Shown here in pieces: positions 24,671 to 35,200 of a stretch of DNA of 44,307 bases. Made by a program: the position numbers and the translations under genes. This stretch comes from Deltaproteobacteria bacterium (lineage in GTDB: Bacteria > Desulfobacterota > RBG-13-43-22), in the NCBI GenBank assembly GCA_016208255.1, contig JACQYK010000035.1, forward strand, positions 1 through 44,307. Direction: 5' to 3'. How positions within the stretch are numbered: position 1 is the stretch's first letter; each line of letters starts with the position of its first letter. The notes under the pieces are model-generated. The model was not told the DNA's origin and made no database searches. It saw only the letters and a list, made by a program, of their open reading frames with translations.

Positions 24671-24809
24671 ATCAATGAGATTTGTCTTAAAGCCGAAATG
24701 GTCCTAAAGATGATGTGCGTACAACCCAACAATATCAAGCGATAGGTGATGGTAGGAATCAAAAAAGTTACTCTAACCTGAAGAGCTTGTCAGTTGAAAA
24801 AGCCCGAGG

Positions 24810-24848
24810 AAGGACACTATGATGACTTAAAGACGCAATAGCAACCTT
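24810..24848 (+). promoter_or_regulatory. Dyad enhancer-like element, copy c
   Basis: AAGGACACTATGATGAC, then TTAAAGACGCAATA and GCAACCTT. The only element in the divergent region, lying between promoters on both sides, so it may serve both. Confidence 0.78.
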
Positions 24849-24945
24849 TTAAACTGCACCTAACCTATTAACTCGATCCTTAAGTTTCTTATAAATCCCC
24901 ATATTACAAGCAGCTTATCCGCCCTTCTCCCAGGTCTACATTCTT

Positions 24946-24961
24946 TGGCACTGATATTGCC
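24946..24961 (+). promoter_or_regulatory. Sigma-54 promoter of the large plus-strand operon
   Basis: TGGCACTGATATTGCC, with GG and GC ten bases apart. The dyad centre is 119 bases upstream. Transcription would start near 24971, about 95 bases before the SDR ATG. Confidence 0.82.
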
Positions 24962-25065
24962 TAAGGTTTATAGTATCCTAATTCGTTTTTTTCATAAGTA
25001 GCAGAACTGTACTTAGATTGAGATACCTCCTCGAGTTTTCAGGCAATCTAAACAGGAGGACGAGT

Positions 25066-25809
25066 ATGTCGCCAAATGAACAACCACTCGACGGGAAAGT
25101 CGCCATTGTGACCGGAGCCGGGAGAGGCATTGGCAAGGCTATTGCGAAGGCCTATGCCAGGGCAGGAGCAGCCGTGTGTTGTGCTGCGCGGTCAGTGGCT
25201 GAGATCCACGAGACCCTGGAAGACATTGTCGCTGCTGGAGGGCAAGGGCTGGCCGTACCAACGGATGTGACGCAAATAGCGGTTATCCAGCAGATGGTGA
25301 AAATGACGGTCGAAACATTTGGCGGGTTGGACATCCTGGTCATCAATGCGGGAGCGAGCGGGGAAAAGCAGCCTGTCGAAGATAGTGATCCCGAGATCTG
25401 GCTTACCACGCTCGAAATCAACCTGCTCGGCGCGTATTATTGTGCAAAAGCTGCAATACCTGACCTCAAACAGCGGGGGTCAGGGAAGATCATCACCGTG
25501 GGCTCGGGTCTCGGGCATCGCGGTATGGTTGAGCTTTCGGCCTATGCCTGCTCCAAGGCCGGATTGTGGATGCTCACCCGTGTGCTGGCCCAAGAATTGT
25601 CACCCTATAATATCAGTGTAAACGAACTCATTCCGGGACCAGTGATCACCAGGATGACGCAGACAGCTCAAGTCCAAAGCGTGTTTGACATAGAAGGCGA
25701 ATGGGCCAAGACCCCGGAAGAGGTCGTCCCGCTTGCACTCTTTCTGGCCACCCAACCCGACATCGGCCCGACAGCCCAGAGTTTTAGCCTGATACGTCGC
25801 GACAACTGA
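25066..25809 (+). CDS. Short-chain dehydrogenase/reductase
   Basis: 247 residues from ATG 25066, chosen because CAGGAGG precedes it by about 7 bases (an upstream ATG at 25018 lacks this). Motifs: TGAGRGIG, NAGASG, GSGLGHRG (catalytic Ser) and YACSK. The C-terminus is short compared with the other three SDRs, lacking the usual TGQ-x-x-x-VDGG ending (here TAQSFSLIRRDN). First gene after the sigma-54 promoter. Confidence 0.85.
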   Translation: MSPNEQPLDGKVAIVTGAGRGIGKAIAKAYARAGAAVCCAARSVAEIHETLEDIVAAGGQGLAVPTDVTQIAVIQQMVKMTVETFGGLDILVINAGASGEKQPVEDSDPEIWLTTLEINLLGAYYCAKAAIPDLKQRGSGKIITVGSGLGHRGMVELSAYACSKAGLWMLTRVLAQELSPYNISVNELIPGPVITRMTQTAQVQSVFDIEGEWAKTPEEVVPLALFLATQPDIGPTAQSFSLIRRDN

Positions 25810-25869
25810 CCTCCCGGTCAGGCCTGTCAGGCGTAGCCAGAGTCGGTTGTTCTAGATGGGGGGAGGCCT

Positions 25870-25894
25870 TTGAAAAATGTAAATTTTTGTCCAA
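25870..25894 (+). repeat. 25-bp dispersed repeat, copy 1
   Basis: TTGAAAAATGT, four variable bases and TTTTGTCCAA. A similar sequence occurs in opposite orientation at 36218-36242. It lies just before FAD-A', in a 240-base gap without a gene. Confidence 0.45.
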
Positions 25895-26051
25895 CCAGAA
25901 GGGATACATCGAACAACTATTCATTTCCGTGCCGAAAAACACCGCATTCGACACCGCAGAGAAATGAGTTTCAGTACTTTCAGACAGATATATTACCGAA
26001 TTATTTGGCCTTCTCACCTGGAGAGGAACAAGAAACAGAAGGAGATAAAAT

Positions 26052-27680
26052 ATGGCTGATGAAACATATGATGCAATCGTAATAGGGGGAGGCGCGAAAG
26101 GCTTAATTACGGCCATGTATTTGGCCAAGTATGGCGGAATGGATGTAGCCATATTCGAGAGGAGGCACGAGGCCGGGGGCGGCTGGTGCACGGACGAAAT
26201 GGCCGCCCCTGGTTTTCTGGCGGACTACCATTGCAACGCCGTCAGGCCTCACTATCATTTGCCCACTGAACGAGACTTTCCCGAATGGACGGGAGAGTAT
26301 AGGCAGATGACCAAGCATATTGACGGTCATCTCGGCATAGGGGCGATCTTTAAAGAGGATCACTCTTCCATCATTGCCTACGGTCTAAAAGATGATCCAA
26401 CTCAAGAGCGCACCGCCAAGTCGATCTCAGAATTTTCTCCGAGAGATGGAGAGACCTGGATGGAAAAAGTCCTGGACCTTATCGGGGTTTTCACACCGGT
26501 TTTTGCAGAATGGGCACTCAATCCTCCGGTACCGCCAGGGGAGCTTGACGTTTTGGACCGGCTGATGGTGGACCCGAAGTTTGATCCTTCCTGGGCGGGT
26601 AAGTCGTTAATAGGGGTGCTACGCGACCTGTTTGAATCCGAGGCTCTGATCGCTATGCTGGTCAGGGCCGCCTTGTCCGGAGGACGCCCCGCCGGTATGC
26701 CGGGGCTCGGCGTATTACAACTTATGTGGACCCTGGGTATTGCCTTACAGTTGCAAAATGTCAGGGGCGGTACGCACAACTATGCCCATGCCGCAGTCAA
26801 GATTTTCCTGGCCAATGGGGGAAAAATGTTCACCAGGCACCCGATTGAAAAGGTGACCATAGAAAACGGAACAGCCACCGGGGTCAGGCTCACTGATGGT
26901 ACTGAGGTTAAGGCCAGGAAACTGGTTTTGAGTACCCTGGACCCCTATTCCCTCTGTTTCCGCCTGATAGGCAGGGATTATTTTAACGGACAACTTTTAC
27001 GTCGGGTGGAACATCTGGAAAGAAGAATTGCCTGCATTGCCTGGTATACCTGGGCACTTAAGGATCCGCCCGATTACGCGGCAGCCGTTTCCAATCCGGA
27101 CCTGAACGACGTGGATGCCATATGCCTGATCAGCAAGGACCCGGAAGCGACCCTAAGGGAGACCAACCTTAGAATGGCGGGCATTATGCCCAGCCAGCTT
27201 CAACTGGCCTGTTTCGGAGCGGGGGCGACCGACAAAACACGGGTTCCGGAGGGAAAGACCAGCCTCATGACCGAGCAGTTTGTCTTACCGGCTAATTGTC
27301 TCAGCGAGGAGCAATGGCTCGAATTCAAAAAGTCCCATGCCGAGGCGGTAATCAAACATTGGCAGGAATTCGCCCCTAATATGAACTGGGATAACGTAAT
27401 CGGCTATGCCTCCATCACACCCTACGATGTAGCCCGCAGCCTGCCGAATATGGCTCCGGAAGGTAACTGGGCGGTTATTGATAATATCCCCGGTCAAATC
27501 GGCAAGTTCAGACCGATTCCAGAGCTGGCCAGGCATAAAACGCCTATAAAGAACTTATACGCCACGGGATCGGCCTGGCACCCTGTGGGATGCGGAGCCG
27601 CCTGGCAGGGATATAACTGCTACAAAATCATCGCTGATGATCTCGGACTGGGAAAGCCGTGGGAAGGTCTGCCCTGGTAA
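26052..27680 (+). CDS. Phytoene-dehydrogenase-like FAD oxidoreductase (type FAD-A')
   Basis: 542 residues, the intact paralogue of the broken gene at 20536-22130. N-terminal VIGGGAKGLITAMYLAKYGGMDV … FERRHEAGGGW, mid-region SGGRPAGMPGLGVLQLMWTLGIALQ, C-terminal FAD motif NLYATGSAWHPVGCGAAWQGYNCYKII. Member of the CrtI-like FAD superfamily; substrate unknown. ATG with AGAAGGAG 7-8 bases upstream. Followed by FAD-B' after about 117 bases, repeating the A-B order of the minus-strand operon. Confidence 0.87.
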   Translation: MADETYDAIVIGGGAKGLITAMYLAKYGGMDVAIFERRHEAGGGWCTDEMAAPGFLADYHCNAVRPHYHLPTERDFPEWTGEYRQMTKHIDGHLGIGAIFKEDHSSIIAYGLKDDPTQERTAKSISEFSPRDGETWMEKVLDLIGVFTPVFAEWALNPPVPPGELDVLDRLMVDPKFDPSWAGKSLIGVLRDLFESEALIAMLVRAALSGGRPAGMPGLGVLQLMWTLGIALQLQNVRGGTHNYAHAAVKIFLANGGKMFTRHPIEKVTIENGTATGVRLTDGTEVKARKLVLSTLDPYSLCFRLIGRDYFNGQLLRRVEHLERRIACIAWYTWALKDPPDYAAAVSNPDLNDVDAICLISKDPEATLRETNLRMAGIMPSQLQLACFGAGATDKTRVPEGKTSLMTEQFVLPANCLSEEQWLEFKKSHAEAVIKHWQEFAPNMNWDNVIGYASITPYDVARSLPNMAPEGNWAVIDNIPGQIGKFRPIPELARHKTPIKNLYATGSAWHPVGCGAAWQGYNCYKIIADDLGLGKPWEGLPW

Positions 27681-27794
27681 AGGTGAAGCAGGCTGCCTGC
27701 GAGATTAAGAACCGGCCCAGCGAAGAAATGGAATCCATTGGAGAACGAGCTATAAAGCACTGATTTTTTGATTAAGCCATGGCAGGAGGAATAA

Positions 27795-29429
<1,635 letters not shown>

Positions 29430-29440
29430 GATAGGACTGT

Positions 29441-31357
29441 GTGGCAGTTAATGTAGTGACTAAGGAACCTATGGAACCATTGTACGGATATACCGGAAAA
29501 GCTCTGCGGGTGAATCTGAGTGAAAATCAGTTAACCATGGAGAATGAAGACGCCGGAGATATGAGAAAATTTCTTGGCGGCCTGGGGCAGGGAGCCCATA
29601 TCCTCTACCACGAAGTTCCTCCGGGGGTGAAATGGTCTGACCCCGAAAACCGCATTATTCTCGCTTCCGGGCCTCTGGCAGGCACTAAGGTCATGGGCTC
29701 ATCCAACTTCTGTGTCGTAACCAAAGGTGCCCTGACCGAAGGTCCGACTTCAACTCAGGCCAATGGATTCTTTGGTGCTTATCTCAAGCTGGCTGGATTC
29801 GATGCGGTCATCATCCAGGGTAGAGCGCCATCCATCTGTTACCTCTATATTCATGATGGTCAAGCCGAACTCAGGGATGCCAGGCACCTGGCCGGAAAGG
29901 ATACCTGGGAAACCGAGGAGCTGATCAAAGAGGAACTGGGCTTCAAACCAGAGGCTATGAGTGTCTTCGGCATAGGTCCGGCAGGTGAGAACCAAGTGCG
30001 GTTTGCGGCACTGATCGGCGACCGGGGACACACGGCGGCTCACAACGGTCCCGGGGCGGTCATGGGTTCAAAGAATTTAAAGGCTGTTGCTGTGGCTCGG
30101 GGAGATAGGCCGGTTAAAGTTTACGACGACGCCCGGCTTTCCTCGTTGTCCAGGCAGATGTTTGAGACCATAAAAAAAGATCCGGCCTGGGATCTCCAAC
30201 GTCGCTGGGGTACCCTGTGGATCATGGGCGCTATAGCGGGAGGCCGTCAACCCTACACCCCCCCTTTCAAGAACTACAGCACCACGGTTTGCCCTATGAG
30301 CGAAGAACAGCTAAAGACCTTTAGTCCTGAGTTTCTCAGAGAACGCCTCGCACTGGTTCGGCGCCGTCCCTGCTGGGGGTGCGCGATGCATCACTGTGAC
30401 ATCATACGTATCCCTGAGGGGCCTTATGCCGGTGCCGAGGGCGAAGAGCCGGAGTATGAAGGCCTGGCCGCCGTCGGAACTCAATTAGGGATCTTTGACG
30501 GCCTTACGGTCACCGCGCTCTGCAACGAGGTTGATCGCCTGGGGCTGGATATCAACGAGACGGGTTGGGTCCTGGGGATGGTCATGGAGTGCTACGAGAA
30601 AGGATTGCTTACTCGGAAAGATACCGATGGCCTGGAGATGACCTGGGGAAATGTGGGGGCGGTGCGGGCGATGATCAATAAAATCGCTCGCCGCGAAGGG
30701 GTCGGCGACACGCTGGCGGAAGGGGCCATGAGAGCCGCCCGGAGCATCGGCGGGCTGGCAACAGATTTTGCCATCCACACCCAAGGCGGCAATACGCCCG
30801 TGAGTCACGACCACCGCCGTTCCTGGTCCATGCTATTCGATGCCTGTGTATCCAATACCGGCACCAGCGAACTGCACCTCCAGCCACGGGCCAGTTCGGT
30901 GGGGTTAAGCGAGCCAAGCTCCCTCACCGCCCATAAGGAAATTACCTCCCTAGTCGCCAAGGCCAAGGGGGTTACCGCTTTCTTTGACTGTTTGGGCGTG
31001 TGCCGTCAGTCCAACCGGGAGGTGCCCGACCTGGTGGTTGGCATGCTAAATGCGGCTACGGGATGGGATTGTACATGGGAAGAGGCAATCCAAACCGGAC
31101 TCCGTGCCGTCAATTTGCTTCGCGCCTTCTATGTTCGTCATGGTTATACACCCGACAGGGAAGCTCCTTCGCCGCGATACGGCTCAGCGCCCCCTGACGG
31201 CCCGGCCACCGGCATAGGAATTGCTCCAGTGTGGAATGAGATGATGGATATTTATTATCGTGAAATGGGGTGGGACCGAGCCAGCGGTAAACCGCTTCCT
31301 GACACCCTCCTTAAATTAAACCTTGCGTCAATTATTCCTGATCTCTGGTCAGAGTGA
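29441..31357 (+). CDS. Aldehyde:ferredoxin oxidoreductase family (W/Mo-pterin) enzyme
   Basis: 638 residues from GTG 29441; ATG 29471 (MEPLYGYTGK, preceded by AAGGA) is an equally good start. AOR N-terminal domain (GYTGKALRVNLSE, FLGGLGQGAHILYHEV, NRIILASGPLAGTKVMGSSN), central pterin-binding segments (IGPAGENQVRFAALIGDRGHTAAHNGPGAVMGSKNLKAVAV) and cysteines for [4Fe-4S]: CWGCAMHHC plus a late Cys in FFDCLGVC. The first three cysteines are spaced C-x2-C-x4-C, whereas the family norm is C-x2-C-x3-C. Such enzymes oxidise aldehydes, reduce acids, or (BamB) reduce aromatic acyl-CoA. Within this operon an aldehyde or acyl-CoA step is likely. Confidence 0.88.
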   Translation: MAVNVVTKEPMEPLYGYTGKALRVNLSENQLTMENEDAGDMRKFLGGLGQGAHILYHEVPPGVKWSDPENRIILASGPLAGTKVMGSSNFCVVTKGALTEGPTSTQANGFFGAYLKLAGFDAVIIQGRAPSICYLYIHDGQAELRDARHLAGKDTWETEELIKEELGFKPEAMSVFGIGPAGENQVRFAALIGDRGHTAAHNGPGAVMGSKNLKAVAVARGDRPVKVYDDARLSSLSRQMFETIKKDPAWDLQRRWGTLWIMGAIAGGRQPYTPPFKNYSTTVCPMSEEQLKTFSPEFLRERLALVRRRPCWGCAMHHCDIIRIPEGPYAGAEGEEPEYEGLAAVGTQLGIFDGLTVTALCNEVDRLGLDINETGWVLGMVMECYEKGLLTRKDTDGLEMTWGNVGAVRAMINKIARREGVGDTLAEGAMRAARSIGGLATDFAIHTQGGNTPVSHDHRRSWSMLFDACVSNTGTSELHLQPRASSVGLSEPSSLTAHKEITSLVAKAKGVTAFFDCLGVCRQSNREVPDLVVGMLNAATGWDCTWEEAIQTGLRAVNLLRAFYVRHGYTPDREAPSPRYGSAPPDGPATGIGIAPVWNEMMDIYYREMGWDRASGKPLPDTLLKLNLASIIPDLWSE

Positions 31358-31396
31358 TGGACAAAAGAAAAAACTTCTTATGTAGGAGATGAAGCC

Positions 31397-32152
31397 ATGA
31401 GGCTAAAGGATAAAACAGCGATCATCACTGGTGCGGGAAGGGGCATTGGCAAAGAAATTGCGTTAACCTTTGCCAGAGAAGGAGCCCATATAGCAGCGGT
31501 TGACCTGACCTTACCGGAAATAGAAGCAACCGCGGCTGAGGTCCAAGCCTTAGGACGGCGGGCCCTGGCCATCAAAGCCGATGTCTCCAAATGGGATGAT
31601 GTGGAGAGCATGGCGAACCTGGTTAACAAGCAGTTTGGCAAGATAGATGTTTTGGTCAACAACGCAGCGGTTTGGGCCGGGCTTAAAGGAAAACCCTTTT
31701 ACCAGATTTCCGAAGAGGAATGGGATAGACTCATGGCCGTAAATGTAAAAGGGTTATTTTTCTGCTGTAAATCAGTTTTCCCTTTTATGAAAGACCAGGG
31801 AAAAGGCAAAATCGTCAACATTTCTTCGGCCGTGCATTTTATCGGGGCACCTTTTCTGGTTCATTATGCTACTTCAAAAGGTGGTGTTGTGGCCTTCACC
31901 AGGTCGCTGGCCAAAGAGCTTGGCGACTATAAAATCAATGTTAACGCAGTGGCTCCGGGTATTACTATGACTGAGGCGGGCAAAGAAAAGGGAACAAAGG
32001 AAATGCACGAGATGTTTGTGAGCAGGAGAGCTCTTAAGCGGCCGCAGGAACCGGAAGACCTCATGGGGGTGATCACCTTCCTTTCCTCGGATGAGAGCGA
32101 TTTTATCACCGGACAAACGATCGTGGTCGATGGTGGAGTTGCTTTGCATTGA
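31397..32152 (+). CDS. Short-chain dehydrogenase/reductase, paralogue of 22462-23217
   Basis: 251 residues: TGAGRGIG, AAVDL, NNAAVWA (A for G in the NNAG motif), catalytic Ser in NISSAVHFIGAP and YATSK, ending TGQTIVVDGGVALH. The nearest relative in the window is the minus-strand SDR at 22462-23217. It lies 39 bases after the AOR, with TAGGAG before the ATG. Confidence 0.88.
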   Translation: MRLKDKTAIITGAGRGIGKEIALTFAREGAHIAAVDLTLPEIEATAAEVQALGRRALAIKADVSKWDDVESMANLVNKQFGKIDVLVNNAAVWAGLKGKPFYQISEEEWDRLMAVNVKGLFFCCKSVFPFMKDQGKGKIVNISSAVHFIGAPFLVHYATSKGGVVAFTRSLAKELGDYKINVNAVAPGITMTEAGKEKGTKEMHEMFVSRRALKRPQEPEDLMGVITFLSSDESDFITGQTIVVDGGVALH

Positions 32153-32258
32153 TTATACAAAAGAGATCACCTGTTAACCATTAAGTAATTATCAGTCAAC
32201 TCAGCGAGACCGGTGGCGCTATCGAGCTGGACTGATTATCTGACTGAAAGGAGAAAAA

Positions 32259-33983
32259 ATGGTCGTTGAACCTTTATACCCGGAATTCAGCACCAATTAT
32301 AATCTTTTACTAACGGCGTTCATGAAAAGGCCGGTGGGTATTTACCCCGATGATATAGGTGTCGTTTACCGAAATCCCACTAGTGGAAGGTATTTTCGAT
32401 TAACCTGGCGGGAGTGGTACAGGCGGACCGGCCGATTGTCTAACGCCCTGACCGGACTTCTGGCGATTCATCCCGGCAAATCCCATCAGCCGGGGGATCG
32501 GGTGGGCACCATGGCCTTGAATCATCATCGTCATCTGGAACTTTATTATGCCGTCACCGGCTGCGGAGCGGTCCTGCATCCCATTAATATCAGACTCTCG
32601 TTAGACCACATTGTCCACACTATCAACCATTCCCAGGACAAGATCCTTTTTGTGGACGATGTGTTCTGGCCCCTGCTGGAAAGCATTTATGATCGTATAA
32701 AAAATACAGTAGAAAAATTTGTTTATATGTCCGACCAGCCCGGGTTTCCCGAATCAAGGATTGAACCGGTTTATGAATATGAGTCCTTACTCCAGGGACA
32801 ATCCGCTGAGATGGACTGGCCCAACCTCCATGAAGATACTTATGCCACCCTTTGTTTTACCACCGGGACTACCGGTTTACCCAAAGGGGTCATGTTTACC
32901 CACCGTCAACTCTATTTACAAACCCTGCATATTATCGTCGGCGATTCTTTTGCTTCTGATCCTTCGTCTCTGCATCTGGGAGAGGCCGAGGTCCCAATAC
33001 TCATTACCCCCATGTACCATATGCATGGCTGGTTTTTCCCTTTTATTTCGGTTTTTTCAGCCAATAAAATAGTCCTTCCGGGGGCCTTTACAGTGGAAGG
33101 ATTCTGCGAATTGGTTGAAACAGAGAAGGTAACCAGCGCGGCCGTAGTGCCGACGATTCTGGCCATGATCATCGAATACCAAAACCTTCACAAATACGAC
33201 CTAAGCAGTTTGAAGACCCTGGGAGTCGGCGGGGGTGCCTTACCCTTGGGATTAAAGATGAAGGCGGAGAAAATTATTCCTGGGTTTAACGCCACCTCCG
33301 GATACGGCAGCACTGAATCAGGGCGGGCCCTCCGGGCCTTTGTCAAGAAAACCGCGCTTAACTGGCCCGAAAAAAAACTGAATGAGATTCAAGTGAAAAC
33401 AGGATTGCCGGTGCCCGGGGTCGAGTTGCGAATCGTTGACGAAAAGGGGAACCCAATCCCCCGGGACAACGAGACCCTGGGAGAAATATTGATCCGAAGT
33501 CCCTGGGTCATGGGGCAATATTTCAATGAATCGGAAAAAACGGCCGAGGTCTGGCGCGATGCTTGGCTTCATACCGGCGATGTAGCTAAAGTGGATCAAG
33601 AGGGTTACGTCACGATAGCGGACCGGAAGTCTGATATGATCCGCAGTGGGGCGGAGATGGTTCCGGCCATTCTCCTGGAAAATCTCACCACCACCGCCGA
33701 ATTTATCCTGGAGGCTGCCTACGTGGGCATACCGGATGAAAAATGGGGACAGCGGCCTATGGCTATTGTTTCCCTGGTGCCGGGAGCCAAGGAAAACGAG
33801 AAGGATATCTTAAATTATTTAAAGACTGAAGGGGTGGAGAAAGGCAAGATCACCAACTGGATGCTTCCCGATTACATTCTTATATCCAGCCAAATCCCCA
33901 AGACCAGCGTCGGAAAATACGACAAGGTCACCATTAAAAAACAGCTGCCCGAATTGTTATCCAGGGCCAAGAAGACCAATTGA
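32259..33983 (+). CDS. AMP-forming acyl-CoA synthetase (ligase)
   Basis: 574 residues of the ANL superfamily. P-loop CFTTGTTGLPKGVMFTH, A5 motif GYGSTESG, A7 HTGDVAKVDQEGY, A8 IADRKSDMIRSG and the C-terminal catalytic lysine region KTSVGKYDKVTIKK. The stretch AEMVPAILLENL replaces the usual GENVYPxEVE, an untypical but seen variation. It activates a carboxylic acid with ATP and CoA in the cytoplasm, probably the entry step for the compound degraded by this cluster. ATG with AAAGGAG. Confidence 0.9.
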   Translation: MVVEPLYPEFSTNYNLLLTAFMKRPVGIYPDDIGVVYRNPTSGRYFRLTWREWYRRTGRLSNALTGLLAIHPGKSHQPGDRVGTMALNHHRHLELYYAVTGCGAVLHPINIRLSLDHIVHTINHSQDKILFVDDVFWPLLESIYDRIKNTVEKFVYMSDQPGFPESRIEPVYEYESLLQGQSAEMDWPNLHEDTYATLCFTTGTTGLPKGVMFTHRQLYLQTLHIIVGDSFASDPSSLHLGEAEVPILITPMYHMHGWFFPFISVFSANKIVLPGAFTVEGFCELVETEKVTSAAVVPTILAMIIEYQNLHKYDLSSLKTLGVGGGALPLGLKMKAEKIIPGFNATSGYGSTESGRALRAFVKKTALNWPEKKLNEIQVKTGLPVPGVELRIVDEKGNPIPRDNETLGEILIRSPWVMGQYFNESEKTAEVWRDAWLHTGDVAKVDQEGYVTIADRKSDMIRSGAEMVPAILLENLTTTAEFILEAAYVGIPDEKWGQRPMAIVSLVPGAKENEKDILNYLKTEGVEKGKITNWMLPDYILISSQIPKTSVGKYDKVTIKKQLPELLSRAKKTN

Positions 33984-34147
33984 ATGCGGCCTTAAGAGCT
34001 TCGTAAGATCGGGTGTATTCAGGTTATTCCGAATACGCCGAGAATCGATTCCAACCGCATAATCAGGCCATCCTAAAGATGGAATGGGACTTCGGTTTAA
34101 GATGGGGGTATTCTCAAATCATTGAGGGAAACGAGGAAAAGAGAATT

Positions 34148-34933
34148 ATGAAACTAAAAGACCAGGTTGCCATCATAACCGGCTCAGGCAGCGGAATCGG
34201 GAGAGCGATAGCCATCGCCTTCGCCCGGGAAGGAGCGAAGGTGGTGGTCACCGATATCAATGAGGAGAGTTGTTTGAAAGTCTTGGCCGAGGTGAAAAAA
34301 TACAGCCCGAAGAGTATGACGATGAAGTCGGATGTTTCCAGGGGAGATGAGGTCAAAAAATTGGTTGATATCACCCTGGATCAATATAAAAAAATTGATA
34401 TCCTGGTCAATAATGCCGGAACCGGCACCGTTCATTTCCTGGAGGATATCCCGGAAGAAGACTGGGACCGCATTATGAGTATCGATTTAAAGGGGGTATT
34501 TTTATTCAGCAAAATGGTCGGGAAAGTCATGATAAAGCAAAAGAGGGGGAATATTATCAATATCGCCTCCACCTCCGGCCATTCACCTCATCTACAAGGA
34601 AATGCCTATAGTGTAGCCAAAGCCGGGGTGAAGATGCTGACCAGGCTCGCCGCTTTGGAATGGGGGAGATATAATATCCGGGTCAATTCCATATCTCCCG
34701 GATTCGTCAGGACACCGGGGACGGAAATCGTCTATTCCGATCCTGAAAGACATAGAAAGAGGGCTGAAGTGATCCCGATCAAGAAAATTGGGACTCCGGA
34801 AGATATTGCCAAGCTGGCCCTGTTTTTAGCCTCTGACGATTCCGCCTATATTCATGGGGAAGATATTGTTATTGACGGGGGTTTCTTGACTACCCTTTAT
34901 CAACAAATTCCACCCCGGCCACCCAACAAATAG
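34148..34933 (+). CDS. Short-chain dehydrogenase/reductase
   Basis: About 261 residues from ATG 34148, in line with the other SDRs (MKLKDQVAIITGSGSGIG); the open frame back to 34013 has no domain. NNAGTG, catalytic Ser in NIASTSGHSPH and YSVAK; ends with a DGG motif and a proline-rich tail. Not especially close to the other three SDRs. Last gene of the large plus-strand operon. Confidence 0.87.
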   Translation: MKLKDQVAIITGSGSGIGRAIAIAFAREGAKVVVTDINEESCLKVLAEVKKYSPKSMTMKSDVSRGDEVKKLVDITLDQYKKIDILVNNAGTGTVHFLEDIPEEDWDRIMSIDLKGVFLFSKMVGKVMIKQKRGNIINIASTSGHSPHLQGNAYSVAKAGVKMLTRLAALEWGRYNIRVNSISPGFVRTPGTEIVYSDPERHRKRAEVIPIKKIGTPEDIAKLALFLASDDSAYIHGEDIVIDGGFLTTLYQQIPPRPPNK

Positions 34934-34988
34934 GCACTGCCTCGAATCAAACTTTGACTGGACTGGGCCGGGATAGGGCGATAAGTCA

Positions 34989-35027
34989 AAAGACACTATG
35001 ATGACCTTAAGACGAAATAAAAACCTT
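34989..35027 (+). promoter_or_regulatory. Dyad enhancer-like element, copy b
   Basis: AAAGACACTATGATGACC, then TTAAGACGAAATA and AAACCTT. The dyad centre is 117 bases upstream of the -24 GG of the BKACE promoter. Confidence 0.78.
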
Positions 35028-35123
35028 CTTGCATCTTCCTGGGACATTTTTGGCCAGGCACTATTTCTATAATAAATCATAGTTACAAATAGTTACCATC
35101 TATTGGTTCCCCTCAGTCCCACC

Positions 35124-35139
35124 TGGCACCATTATTGTA
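35124..35139 (+). promoter_or_regulatory. Sigma-54 promoter of the BKACE gene
   Basis: TGGCACCATTATTGTA, identical to the promoter of the Mo-enzyme operon. Transcription would start near 35149, about 50 bases before the gene. Confidence 0.8.
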
Positions 35140-35200
35140 CTCTGTACAAGTAGGATGCTTTTCTTCTGAAAATAACATCGAAAGATAGGAGATGACCAAA

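Larger units (their letters stand above)
24493..25065. other. Divergent regulatory region
   Basis: No gene is supported. The stretch separates the minus-strand genes from the plus-strand operon and holds one dyad element (24810-24848), a plus-strand sigma-54 promoter and a weaker minus-strand sigma-54-like site, plus the ribosome binding site CAGGAGG for the SDR at 25066. Confidence 0.7.
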
